From: Acanthornis magna
Taxonomy: Eukaryota; Chordata; Aves; Passeriformes; Acanthizidae
Length of the DNA stretch: 64,000 nucleotides
Direction: 5' to 3'
Assembly: GCA_036785705.1 (NCBI GenBank)
Contig: JAWUZG010000970.1
Coordinates: 5,469,501-5,533,500, forward strand
How positions within the stretch are numbered: the first letter of the stretch is position 1; each line of letters opens with the position of its first letter. Below, piece by piece: positions 35,445-46,800 of the stretch. The translations under genes and the position numbers were made by a program. The notes under the pieces are model-generated. The model was not told the origin of the DNA and did no database searches. It saw only the letters and a program-made list of their open reading frames with translations.

Positions 35445-35787
35445 GACACTGACCATCAGGCAGGTGGTCCTTCTACAAGCAGAGACTGAATTTTAACTTT
35501 CTTTATTATGGATTCAGAAAAATAAGAACTTTCAATAGAATTAGGTTTTGATAGATGTATCAGTTATGGCATTGCTTGAAAGTCTCTCTGTCCACCTTCA
35601 ATCAGCAGCTGGTTTGGGCCCTGTCAGTAGCTGGCCACCACTGGCAGACCCCTTATCGGTATTTTAATTCGGGATCTTCTTGGTAGCTGGCCACTGCCAA
35701 GCAGGTCCTTCATGCTGAGCTCATTCTCCCTTCTTAGGAACTAACAGGGGACTACAAGCAATACCTTTGTTTTTGCTTTTCTTTCTT
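35445..35787 (+). other. Non-coding remnant where env would be
   Basis: The 343 bp between the pol stop and the polypurine tract hold no env-like frame. TAGCTGGCCAC occurs at 35628 and 35684 (offset 56 bp), with a weaker related CAGCTGG near 35607, so the remnant contains a small internal repeat. Either env was deleted or the lineage spread without it. Confidence 0.7.
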
Positions 35788-35805
35788 AAAACAAAAAGGG
35801 GGAAT
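35788..35805 (+). other. Polypurine tract
   Basis: AAACAAAAAGGGGGAAT directly abuts the TG start of the 3' LTR. Such a purine run is the plus-strand primer site in retroviral reverse transcription. It confirms the LTR boundary. Confidence 0.85.
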
Positions 35806-36092
35806 TGTAGTTGCACTGTTTTAAAATCTTTCTCTTCTTTCTCATGGAGAATAGAGATAAGCTGCATTCTTGTGCTTTCTAATCTCATTGTTTTGGTACT
35901 GCACACTTCAGCCTTATAACCAATCATTATAGGAGGTGGAAAAACTATTGACCAATAATTATTAGACTATTAATGGATATATAAAGAAGTTCTTGTAAAT
36001 AAAGTTTCTCTTTTCGCCATCTTGGTGCTGCCTGCCTGACTTCCCTGCAAGCTTCTGCAAATCTCCACAAATATCAGAAAATCAGAGCAACA
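35806..36092 (+). repeat. 3' LTR of the provirus
   Basis: 287 bp, same length as the 5' LTR and differing at 10 positions. CCAAT, TATATAA, AATAAA and the YY1-type CGCCATCTTGG (36015-36025) are all kept. It is followed immediately by the CTGACA duplication. It points towards VPS41, whose start codon is 4335 bp downstream. Confidence 0.95.
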
Positions 36093-36098
36093 CTGACA

Positions 36099-39000
36099 GG
36101 CTTCATGATCTAGAGATCTATGAAATTTTCTCATAGCATAATAATTTTTCAGTTTCAGACTTGCTCCTTCTCCACAAGGTCCTTTTTATATTTAACTATA
36201 AGTTTTTCAGGATGGTCCCCTACCATCTCCCTTTATAATAGCCCTTATTTATCTTTAATAAATGGCTTTATGTTGTTTACTGTTCTTCAGATTTTTTCAT
36301 CTTCTTTGTGTGTTCTACACAGCACAAGTAGGTATCTTTCAATAAAAAGTGACTGAGAGCAAAGACAAAGAAAGTGAGCACAAGAAAGACAGATAGGGAG
36401 GGAGGATCAGAGGAAGAAAGAAAAGACTAAGGAGAATGTTATTCCTGAAGGATTTGAAAATAATTCACTGAAATTTGAAAAAGTCTTTAAATGTCAGGGA
36501 ATAAAGAACAACTATTTAAAAGAATTTGTAATAATATTTCTGATATTATTACCACTCTCATTTTTATAAAAATAGCTGGTCATTTAAACTTAATTTAAAT
36601 ACACTGCAGTTGTGTAACATAGTGGTAATGCACACTTCTATTTCTTACCTTGCCTTTTTGGTTACATTATAAATTACACTATGTTTTACATTCATAACTG
36701 AACTTTTTTTATTATCATTGTTCTGATAGTTATTTCAGGAAGAAATGTCATAAATAAATTTTAGATATGGATTCAGAAGAAAAAGGTAAGCAACTGCAAA
36801 ACAATATAATACTAGCAAGCCAAATAGGATTGTTAATAAAGTACAAAGCTCCTGAACATATCCAAGTTTATAATTATGTAAGCTATGGTACAAATTGAAA
36901 GCGCCTTGCAGAAATAATTCTTTGATTGCAAGGATAAAGAAGTCTTTGCAAGTTTATTTCTACAAACAAACAGAAAGAGGAAAATCTTTGAACTTCCATT
37001 GTACTGACAATGTTAGCTATGTAGCATAGTGGTTTTAAATGGTATTAATGGTATTAATTTACAGAAAAAAACACTTCTTTTTTAACTGAAGAAGTAGTGG
37101 TGAGAGTGGTGAGAGGTAATCCAACTGAATATTTTGTTAGATCAATCAGTCCTACTTGAAAGCAACTGAGAGTTCTTGGAGACTGAAATACAGTAATATA
37201 CCAGTGGATACTTGCTACTTGTTATGTTTCACAGTAGTCAGAGAGAAAGTGTGTTAAAGCAAAAGATGAAAATTTTAACACTATTAGAAACAGAATGTTG
37301 GTCAAGTCCAAGTTTCAATGCTAATTCTGATTTCTGTGGCAAAATAAAACAATCAGAAATTCCTGACAGACTTAAATTTTTAAAATTCAGACTGGATGGG
37401 TGTGCTAGCATCCCGTTAGAAATGTCCTGCAGAATTCCCATCAACTGGAATCTCTGCATTAAAATAGGCTAAAAACATTTAATTATGCTATGGCTAAAAT
37501 ATTTATTTAAAAACTTACTAAGAGTGCTGTTTATGGTGAAACAAGTTAAAACTAAGCGATAAAGTACAGCCACCTATCGTGAGATGGATCAGAGCCAAAA
37601 TGCTTTAGCTATACTTCAAAGCATCCATAATCTCACCAGTGATCCCGAAGCACTACCTCTAGTACAACTAATTTAACCCAGACTTCAGCTCTATATGCTG
37701 GCAGACAGTGAAAGAGCGTAGGTTTTAAGGTTAGGACCGAAGATTTACTTCCCTTAGGCAGTCCTGTATGTCCCACTTATGCTGAACTATGCTTTTTAGC
37801 TCCAAAGGTTGACTGGGATGTTCTCAGGCCCAGATCTGTAGGATGCTGAGTACTTTGTGGGAGGTGCTGAAAGATTTTTAAACCTACTGATGTCATTGCT
37901 TCTTGATGACTTCCACCTCTTCTGGAGGGTGGGTGTGGAAGTGGTGGCAGAATCAGATGCCAACATATTAAGTTTTCCTGACACAATAAAAACCAATAAT
38001 CATGGCAGATTGATTTCATACATTAAGTCTAAACAACAAAAGAACTAGTTTTGCACCATTCTACCAGAAATAAGCAGTACACTATAAGTAAATCACATTG
38101 TTTACGCCACTTATTCTGTGTGCAATGAAAACAAGAACAGCTGTTCCTTGACCGCTCTGTTTGTGAAAAATGAACAAATGTGCACCGTTAGCTGTTATAA
38201 TAGCAAAGTCTACAAGATCTGCCATCCTTTTCCTTACACTCTGTTTTTCTTGGCACTTAAGTCAGTTATTAATGTTCTTTACAATTTAAAAAGTGCCACA
38301 AAATACCTGTTGATGTAAAAAAAAAAAAAAAAAAAAAAGAGAGAGAAAAAAAAAGAGAGAGGGAAGAAAACAAACCCTGTAGCCCAAAACCCCTATTGAA
38401 GGGGGTTTCTTCCCCCTGAAAGTAGGGAAAAAACTTCACTGACAAAATTTCCTTCCACAAGATACACACAGGTTTCAAGTTACAGACAATATAGCTTGTG
38501 CATTACATTTCAAAGGACAAATCCTGGGTCCACTGGCAGCAATGATACATTTTTTCACTGATTTGAACAGGACTAAGATTCAAGAAGGACAGAATAGGAA
38601 TAAGCAAGCATTCTGGGTAAGCCACACAGCTGTCAGCAAACACCTCTTACCGTCTCATATTTAAGTGTATTAAGTTTCATCTTGAAATCAGTTAAATTTC
38701 TTGCCAGCAAGATTCTTCTGAGGCCCATGCATGTCTGACACATGGGAATCTACTTCTCATTTCCAACCTAAATGCACTGAAAACAGCTGATAATTATTTG
38801 ATCTCATACCTTTTACTTTAATAGTTCCTCTCCAGATCTTTTTTACTGCTAGACTGAAGTTGCTAAGTCCTTCTTTTTATCAGTCCTCTCCAACAAATCA
38901 GCCCCTAAAAGTGGTCCTTTGGTCCCTTCCCATTTCAATCAATTTTTTTAATAACAAAGGTGACTCATAATTTACAGTTATATCCAGGTATGGTATCAAC

Positions 39001-39720
39001 AATATTTTGTACAATGGCAGCCAAACATCTCTTTCTGCGTAGGTATCCCATGGCGGATATGGCCAGGAACACATTTACACACTTCTTTGCTATGGCACCT
39101 TGATAGTCCATAGCAAACCATAAAAAAGATACTTTCTTATATCATTTGCGAATTAAATTTATTCAGGGTAGCTATTTTCATATGTTCTTGCATTGAAACT
39201 GGTAACTTTGATAGATCTCTCTCATCCATGTGTACAGTTTTCTGTGTGATTTTAAAGGACAGTTCCAGCTCTTCTCTGTCAAAATTCTGGCAATTAGCTT
39301 CTAAAGGTATGGCAGTGACATAAATTATTTTCATATCCAAGGTGATGCTCTCTGCAATTAATTTTATGGCCTCAAGGTTTTGCAGCGTGGTATTATGTCT
39401 CTTTTATTGCCAAAGGTGGTCTGCACTGCACATTTTTTAATTTGTGTCTTTGATCCCGGGGCACATAATACTGTAGCTCCACTTAGATTTTAAATAGCTC
39501 CAATGGCAAAACCCAAGCTGTAAAAAATTATACCTATTGCTTTTTAGCTTTGATTATGTTTTTAACGTATAAAGAAAGTCATCTGTGTGCATACATTCAA
39601 GTCTTTATTTTCTGCTTTTAAAAATCAAAATGCAGCAGCTTCTAGAATTATATAATACATTCACGCTTTCTGAAATCCGTCTCCTGACACTAAAGTGTGG
39701 GCCATTTCAATATTGACAAT
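36099..39720. other. Non-coding stretch between provirus and VPS41
   Basis: AT-rich, with no supported gene. It contains an A-run followed by GA-rich sequence at 38317-38362. Open frames are below 90 codons and unremarkable. Confidence 0.55.
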
Positions 39721-39779
39721 TAAGTAAGAAGGACAAAGAGGACAGAAGGTGCTACATGTAGGATCTGATGGGAACCAGA

Positions 39780-40060
39780 GGATCTAATGGAAACGGGAGC
39801 TGTGCGCAACCAGGATGGACGGATGGACAACAATGGAAGGGCCCGGTCCGGGAGCGCCGGCAGTGCAGTACAAACAGCGGCAGCAGGCAGCCTGCCAGGG
39901 GCTCTGCGCTTCAGCCGCACCTAATCAGGGGCCAGCTCATCAAGCACTGCAATGGCCACCTCCAGTCTCATCACAGCTGGGCTCACCATGGAGCTGGGAG
40001 TTCATGCCGGTCTCCCTGAGAGAATCGATAGATTTTAGCTTTTATAAAGCGTCTCGTAGC
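39780..40060. other. GC- and CpG-richer patch upstream of VPS41
   Basis: Sequence here is distinctly GC-richer than the preceding kilobases and has scattered CpG (for example around 39840-39870). Short overlapping frames on both strands give no domain. It may be the upstream shore of the promoter or a first exon of a divergent non-coding transcript; neither can be shown. Confidence 0.4.
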
Positions 40061-40182
40061 TAAGGAGGGCAGAGAGGCAACTTGGCTGGGGTGTGCTGTC
40101 CGTTGAGTCCAGCCTTGCGTCTACCCTCTGTTTAGGCCGTACGGCATCGCCACCATACCTCAGCTCCGCTCAGGAAGACAAA

Positions 40183-40331
40183 AAGGAGAAAAAGAAAAAA
40201 AAAAACCAAAAACCAACCAAACAAAAAAACCCAAACCCCAAAACAAAAATCTAGCAACAACAACAACAACAAAAAACCAACCAAAAAAAAAAAAAAAAAA
40301 AAAAAAACAAACCCAAAAAAACCAAAAAACA
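40183..40331 (+). repeat. A/C-only low-complexity tract
   Basis: About 150 bp consist almost wholly of A and C on the plus strand: A runs broken by CC and CAA units, including (CAA)n near 40256-40270 and an A-run of about 24 near 40285. Its complement gives Phe/Val-rich minus-strand frames (40132-40428) that are artefacts. Confidence 0.9.
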
Positions 40332-40339
40332 GAGGAAAA

Positions 40340-40800
40340 CATCTCTCCCCTCCGAAACTACATTTCCCAGAGTGCCGCCGCTTCGCCGGCTTCCTGCCCC
40401 TCATGTGACAGCTGCCTGGCCGCGCCATGGCGGAAGCGGAGGAGAAGGTAGAGACTGTCAGTTCTCTGTGGCCGCGGCGCCGAAGAGTGGGGCTTTAGAG
40501 CGGGGCGGCAGAAGCGTGGGCCTGGGGGGGAAGCGTGCGAGCGGAGGAACAGTGCCTGTGCCAGGGGGCAGAGGCCGGCAGCCAGCCCTGGGGGGTGCGA
40601 GGCCGGCGGGGTCGGTCTTGGGACAGCCTCCGGGACAGCCTCGCTGCACCGGGGCGGAGGAGGGAAGATGGAGGCGGCGGAGCCTGGGTCTGGCCGGGAG
40701 GGGGGATTTAGAAGTGCATCTGGCGCCGCTGTGGAGCCAAGATGAAAGAGCTGGAGGGAGGGTCTTTCTACCAAGAGGTATAGGTGACATGACCAAGTTC
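40340..40800 (+). promoter_or_regulatory. VPS41: VPS41 CpG-rich promoter and first exon region
   Basis: GC- and CpG-rich sequence surrounds the first coding exon, and no TATA box is visible. Motifs in order: ACTACATTTCCCAGAGTGCC (40357-40376), close to the ZNF143/SBS element of housekeeping promoters; TCATGTGAC (40401-40409), an M-box/CLEAR-like E-box; an adjoining CAGCTG E-box; and GCCATGGCGG at 40425-40434, a YY1-type core that includes the start codon. The CpG richness continues into intron 1, to about 40760. The picture fits a constitutive promoter with dispersed start sites; transcription start sites are not defined by sequence. Confidence 0.75.
40427..40447 (+). CDS. VPS41: VPS41 coding exon 1
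   Basis: Seven codons, MAEAEEK, then the donor AAG|GTAGAG. The ATG lies in GCGCCATGG, a good Kozak context with G at +4 but C at -3. The 5' untranslated part probably begins within the preceding 50-80 bp. Confidence 0.95.
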
Positions 40801-43800
40801 ATCTCAACAGGGTAATTTTTTTTCTGAGACAAAACTTGAGGAGTTTGGTGTTGTTCCCTAAATCGAGAGTGACCTGTTGTTCCCTAAACTGGGTGTTCAC
40901 CTAAAGCTCCCCATGCCTAGGTTGCTCCTTCCCAAGAAAAAAAAAAAAAAAAAAAGTAAGCAAGAAGTGCAATTCCCAGCCCTTTCAGGTACTTTTAAAA
41001 TGTTTCTTTGCTGAGCCAATATTTGGACAGACAGATGAGTTGTGCGACGTTTGTCTGTCTTGGATGCCTAAAGGTGGGAGAGTTTTAGAGTTACTTTAAG
41101 GTAACTGGCCAAAGTTAGAGATTGGCATCTGGTTTCCACCTTCCTTGCTGTCAGAGGTTTGTTGGAAGAGCTTGGTTTCATTGGAGGAGCTTTTTTCCCC
41201 AGGATTGGTGAGTTTTTAACTCTGGCAGCCTTTGGAAGGGTGAAAACAACTCTGACAAATCTTGTCTGATAATAGAAGAGATTAAACTAGCCTGTGTTTT
41301 GCACTCTTTGGACTATGGTAGGAGAGTTACTGTATTAATTTCAGTTTATATCCTGTGGGCAGCATGCACACTTCTACTGAAAGGGATACATGTGTTGTGC
41401 ATTTATGTTTCTTTAAAACTCAGGTTTCATGGCTTTCACCTTCTGTCAGGTGTAAGTTATGGGCGTAAGCATGTAGTTGATGTTTGTAAAAGCAGGGGAA
41501 GGGAAAACCCTATACACATCATATTGAGAAGCCCGCTTAAGAATTTATTGAGAAGTTACATTGGATCTGTTAAGTGAGAGATTATAATGGCAAGAGATTA
41601 CTTCACATTTCTGTGGTTTCCTCATCTGTGTTACCTTACTGCGTTCTTAGCCTATTTAAGCAACAGGGTTTGTCAGCTGGCTGAAGTGTACTGCTGATTT
41701 TCCCCTAGAGTCTGAGACCTACCAGTGACTGCTATTCCTAAGTGATTTTGGATTCTAGTTGTCTACAAATTCTTGTTAAGGGGTTTCCTTTTCACTGTTA
41801 CAAGGCTACTAAAAAGTGGAAGTGGAGGTTAATCCTCTCATGGGGAGGGAGGGGAAAGGAACCTAAAAAAACCCCAGGGCAATCATAACTGCAGTTTACT
41901 GTTCCAGTTTGCCTAAGCAAGTGGGAGAACCCAGGGAAAAAGCTTTTCATAGTTAAGTTGCAAGCAAAGTGAGTGACTAGGCAAGTATCAATTCTAAGCA
42001 TCTTCAGCTAAGTTCTTGTTGGGAAGCAAATACAGTTTCTGCATTGCTTTCCTAAGCCAAGGCTCCCTCTGAATTTTTGTAGGTAGGTTATTTTCTGCGG
42101 TAAAACATAAAGGCCATGAAGCATTTACCTGTATTTGTATGCTACTTGTGAAATTTAGTATCTGGGGTTGTGGTGCCTTGTGAACACAGTAGAGATACCA
42201 GGGTAGATGTCCTAAATAAAAATAGATTGATATTTTCTTAGTTCACATGTGTTGATTATTGGAATCAACTTCTGGCATGCCCTGATTTTGTATGTCAGTA
42301 TTCTCTAGGGATGCCTTTGCGCATAACTTGCTCAGTTAAGTGACTCAGGTGGGTGTAAGGACCAGCTGCTCTCTCAGTAAATGGGCTGTTAACTCCACCC
42401 TGCTGTGTTGGTCTGTCTGCATGGTGTTAGATAGTGAGCTCATCCTGAAAGTAAGTTTCTGTTCTCCTAAATAGCCAAAGCAATTGGAACCATGAGGGGC
42501 AGATGTAGGTGGTGTAGCTGCACTAGAAAGTCTCATGTATACCAGCAAAAATGTCACTTGCTGTAATTCTTTACCTTCTTTGGGGGAGCTTTTTTTTTTC
42601 CCAATTCTGTGAATTATATCAAAGCATCATAATGGCAGTGCTAATAATTTTGATTTATTAAGGAATTGAGTAGGCAGCTCTTGGTATACAGGAAAGAAAA
42701 TCAGGTTTTTTATTGGGAATCTGATGATACTTTGCATTGGACTTTGTGTGTTGTTCTAGCTCATCCAATCAGCTGGCAGTGTTACACCACAATGTTTTAG
42801 TTCTGTTGTCACTTGGTTATTGTTAAGTAGAGTTTAAGATGCACAAATATTCTATGTAACAAAATTGGAATTTCCTGAAAAGTTACAGCAGCTAGTGATT
42901 GGAGACTGGGAGACTCACAAAGAGTTGTGCTTGCAAAGTCCATGTACTTCCTACTTGCAGTTTCCCAACTCACATCTCAAGTATAGACTACACTGATAAT
43001 CCTTCTATGGGATGAATGTTTTAGAGATGGACCTGGCTGTAGTGAGTAAAATGGAGGAAACAGATGTCAATAATCATGGTAGCATCTTGCACTAAGCTTC
43101 CAGTAGCACAGTAGAAGTGAGGCTTTGCTTCTCTCCCGTCTGCTGTGATGGTCACTATGGGCATCAATGTGTGCCTCCACTAATGAGAAGGAAACCTTTG
43201 CTTTTGACATGTAAGTCACAATCAGTGCATTTTATAAACACAGAAAATAAATAAATGTGAGAAACAAAAAATTATGCTGGTTGTCAGTGCTTTAAATTTT
43301 CTTCCTTTTCCTTTTTTTTTCCAGTTTTTCTTTAGGCTCTTGGTAAGGGTGGTTTTCGGTTTTTTTGTTTGTTTATTTTTTGTTCTCTGGTGAAATTCTG
43401 TGCCTATTAATCTTACTCTTCAAAGACTCCTTTATAAGATTTGAAATGCTGCCTTCTCTCTTGCTTGTTCTTTGTTTATATCATATTTTATTGTTAAAAT
43501 GCTTACATTCACTGCCAGTGTATTAGTTGTAATCCTTTATTGCTGTTGCTAAAGATAAATACGTTAAGTAAATCTTTGTTTTACTGACATCTCTGAAGAG
43601 CATTGCATCAGCAGATTTTTTCAGTGGACAGACAAGAGATGAGCAGGGGTTGACTTACAAAATTTTTTTTTGTATGGTAGTAAGAATGATTGTCTTGCCA
43701 GAAGAGATGTTTTAAAGGTACAGTTGTTCCAAAGGCAGGAGAAAGCCACATCTTGCATTAACATGGGCTGGGAAGGAGAAAGTCATTGAATGCTGGATTT

Positions 43801-46800
43801 CTATGGAAAACGTTTTCAAATTTCTGAGTTTAAAATAAGCCTATTAACAGCTGAATAGTTGAATAGCAAAATTAGTTTGTGGATAACTTGAGAATGCTAT
43901 TCTGCCTTGGAAGTCAAGATAGGGGCAGTTTCTTTGCAAAACTTGCTACTGCTTCTGGAAGAGGGGAAGCTATCACAGGGACAGATTCTTAGTTGATCCA
44001 ATCATTCTCTTAGGGTAACTGACAACAGTGTCCCTGCTGCTCCTGAGTATCAGTGTGGCACTCAAATGTAAGTGCAAGCACAAATCGGGTATGAATGACA
44101 AGGATGGAAACTCTGAACTTCGAGTTGCTTTTGCGTTTAAAAGTACTTTTTATAGGGAAATACTGCTCAGATGTATGTGCTTAGTTAATTATCCCTTTGT
44201 TCTTTGTTTCCTTTTCAGGAAACCAGGTCTAATGAGGAATCAACAGATGAATCTGAGGTAACCCTTCTTGAAATGTTTCACACTCAAATCTGTGTCAGTG
44301 CGGTCAGTGCTAGTTTTTTGTCAATATGGAGTGAAAAATACTACGTCACTGGTTGTATTTAGAATTTTAGGCAGTATTATGTAGGAAGGATTGTTAATCT
44401 GTGCTTAAATTATTAAAAGAAGCTGTGAATTGCTATTAGAAGCTTCTTTATATATTAAAAAAAACCCCACAATTGCCCCACTGTAGGAAAATGAATTATA
44501 TTGAGAGACAAATTCAAGTGCATGTGCTTCTGTTTTGATGAAATGAAAATTTGTGAATATAATTATGTATGCAGGAATGCTACATTCAGGTAATTACTGT
44601 ATTATTTTAATAGCTTCACATTCTAGACTTAATCATGACCTGTAAACTCTCTGTTCTCAAGATGATGTTTTATCAAAAATTGTCTTACATTCTGGAGAGG
44701 TCTGCCTATACTGCTGTAGTGATGGGAAAAGGGGGCTGGGGGTGACAAGACGAAGGGAGTTACAGAGAGTTCAAGAATTTGTCCCTGAACAGTAATGCAC
44801 TGAATCCAAACCTGCCATCATTGAGGGAACCGTAAAAGATCTCAGAAGAGGTAATTGACATCTGGGTGGTCTAGGATGGCTACAAGAAGGAAGAAATAAA
44901 GGTGGCTGACCAGCTTCAGTTGCGGCCCACCAGCAAGAACAGATGACACAGAGAAGACTATTACCTTGAGTGTTTTCACCCATTATGTATCTAAGTCAAA
45001 GTGGCTCCCAGTCTTAGAAAACTTCAATGGACTTGCTAGCAGCTAGGAAGATTTTCTGTTCTTTACCTAGGGACAAATCTTAATGCTTGAGGTCTGGGTT
45101 TAAGCCCTAAGCAGACAGAAATCCTAATTTCTATGACAGTAGATACTGCAGAAACTGTAGTGGTGGATTCTGAAAAAATCTTTTTGCAGAGGATGGTGGC
45201 TTTGTTTCTTGTGAGATAATTTTTTTCTTTCTGCCATTCGTGAGTGGTTGCCTTAAGTGGCGCTGAACGGCATTACTGGTGAGAAGCAGGAGTTTCTTTG
45301 GCCCTTTGACATTGCTCTGTGGAACAGCTGCCTGGACCAGACTTTTTTTGCCCAGTGTGAAATGCTTTCATTCTGAACAGTGCTTTGTGATGTGAAGTGC
45401 AGACAAACAATCACTGGGCAACAACTCAGTACTTAGTAGAATAGTAATCCTCTCAAGGCTTGACATTCATAGGATAGTGAATGCATACTTACTTACTGAG
45501 GTGATTTTTTTTCTTTAAAGCCTATTGCAATGAAAACTTGTTTTAGTGGTATTTTTAATGGCCTTTCAAGATTTCAGCTGGTAGTAAATCAGTATTTACA
45601 GCAGAATTAATCATGAATGGGTTGCCAGGTTGGTGGGGGTTTATTGTTTTTACCTTAATAGTGGGCATCATGCATCGTTCACAAAATTGAAAGTCTTAAA
45701 ATTTCAACTAGACCTTTGTTTAAGTTGATGTCTATTTTTGATGTTAATTTCACATGTGGAGAGAAGTGAAAAGTAAAATTATGTACTGAGAATGTAGATG
45801 TTGGATCTAAAGAACCATTGTCATTCTAATGTCTGTGAAAATTGTTGGTTTAGTTGTCTTTGAGTATTAAGTCCAGTCTGTAGTATCTTGATCATCAGTA
45901 AATAATTGGTAGAATGAAACTCTTTAGACTATTTCTAATGATTTCTCAGATAAAACAAAAATGGTAAAAGCAGAAAGTGTAACTCTTCTTCAGGCTTGTT
46001 TATATTATTTGAAGTATGGTCAGAGCTAAAATCAGACTTATGGTTTCACTCCTAGCTTTTGCGATCATAAAATTGTAATTATTTCTTTTGAGTGGCCTAT
46101 AGTTTTAATTATCAGGGATGGATTTTATGATGGTGGTACTAGAATCAGAGACTCTAATTCTTGCAGCCTGTGTCTAGTTTTAGCCATTAAAAAATACTAT
46201 ATGGCATGGACTTCACAGACATCTTACCATAGTACTAACAATTTTAACATATACGATTATTCTTGCAATAAATTTAATTTAAATTCTTCTTATAAAATTG
46301 AATATTGTTACTAATGATTCCAGACACACATGACACATATCCAACTTACATTATAGATGTATTTTCTATTACGGAGGAATGCAACATAAAAATTCCTGAT
46401 TTTGAGTAAATTATGCCTCTGTCTGAACTGGATGTGTAAACAAAATATGAATTTTTTTTCTTGATGTTGTTACATTTCTGTGCCATTGTCATAGCAAATA
46501 ATCAAATATACGTTAATTCTGACTCATGCAGCAACTCTCTTACTATCATTCCTTTAGCATCCTCTAGCAAATAAGATTCTAATGCTGTTTTTCTACCTGC
46601 TTGGTTTGTTTTGAATGTCAGGCTCTTTAACTATTGCCAGGATGCTTATTTGTACAGACTTGGTGGTAGAGCTTAGTAGTAGGCCTCAAATGTGGGAGTC
46701 TGCAAAAATTGACTGTCTTGAATGTGCATCATCTAAAAGCTCATCACTGTAAGTTTGGTTCCAGCAATTGCTCCACAGGAAATTGAGTTCCTAAAGCTGC

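Larger units (their letters stand above)
29126..36098 (+). mobile_element. Class II endogenous retrovirus, full insertion, no env
   Basis: A provirus of about 6.96 kb (29132-36092) is bounded by two 287-bp LTRs. The 6-bp repeat CTGACA at 29126-29131 and at 36093-36098 is the target-site duplication. Order inside: 5' LTR, candidate primer-binding site, gag, dUTPase-protease, pol (RT, RNase H, integrase), a short non-coding remnant, polypurine tract, 3' LTR. A dUTPase fused to protease, three successive frames for gag, pro and pol, and a 6-bp duplication fit betaretrovirus-like elements (ERVK/ERV2 class). The LTRs differ at 10 of 287 sites with no indels (about 3.5 percent), so the insertion is moderately old. 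No env is present: only about 360 bp separate the pol stop from the 3' LTR. All three genes carry stops or frameshifts, so the copy is defective. Confidence 0.95.

Noticed and set aside
1..40000. Exons of POU6F2, the neighbour of VPS41 on the other side of its promoter in mammals
   Set aside because: I looked for POU or homeodomain coding sequence on the minus strand and saw none. A distant or untranslated exon cannot be excluded.
40132..40428. Minus-strand frames rich in Phe, Val and Leu
   Set aside because: They translate the complement of the A/C-only tract and are low-complexity artefacts.
40372..40815. 147-codon plus-strand frame in the CpG-rich region
   Set aside because: It reads through VPS41 exon 1 and its donor in another frame. 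Its openness follows from high GC content.
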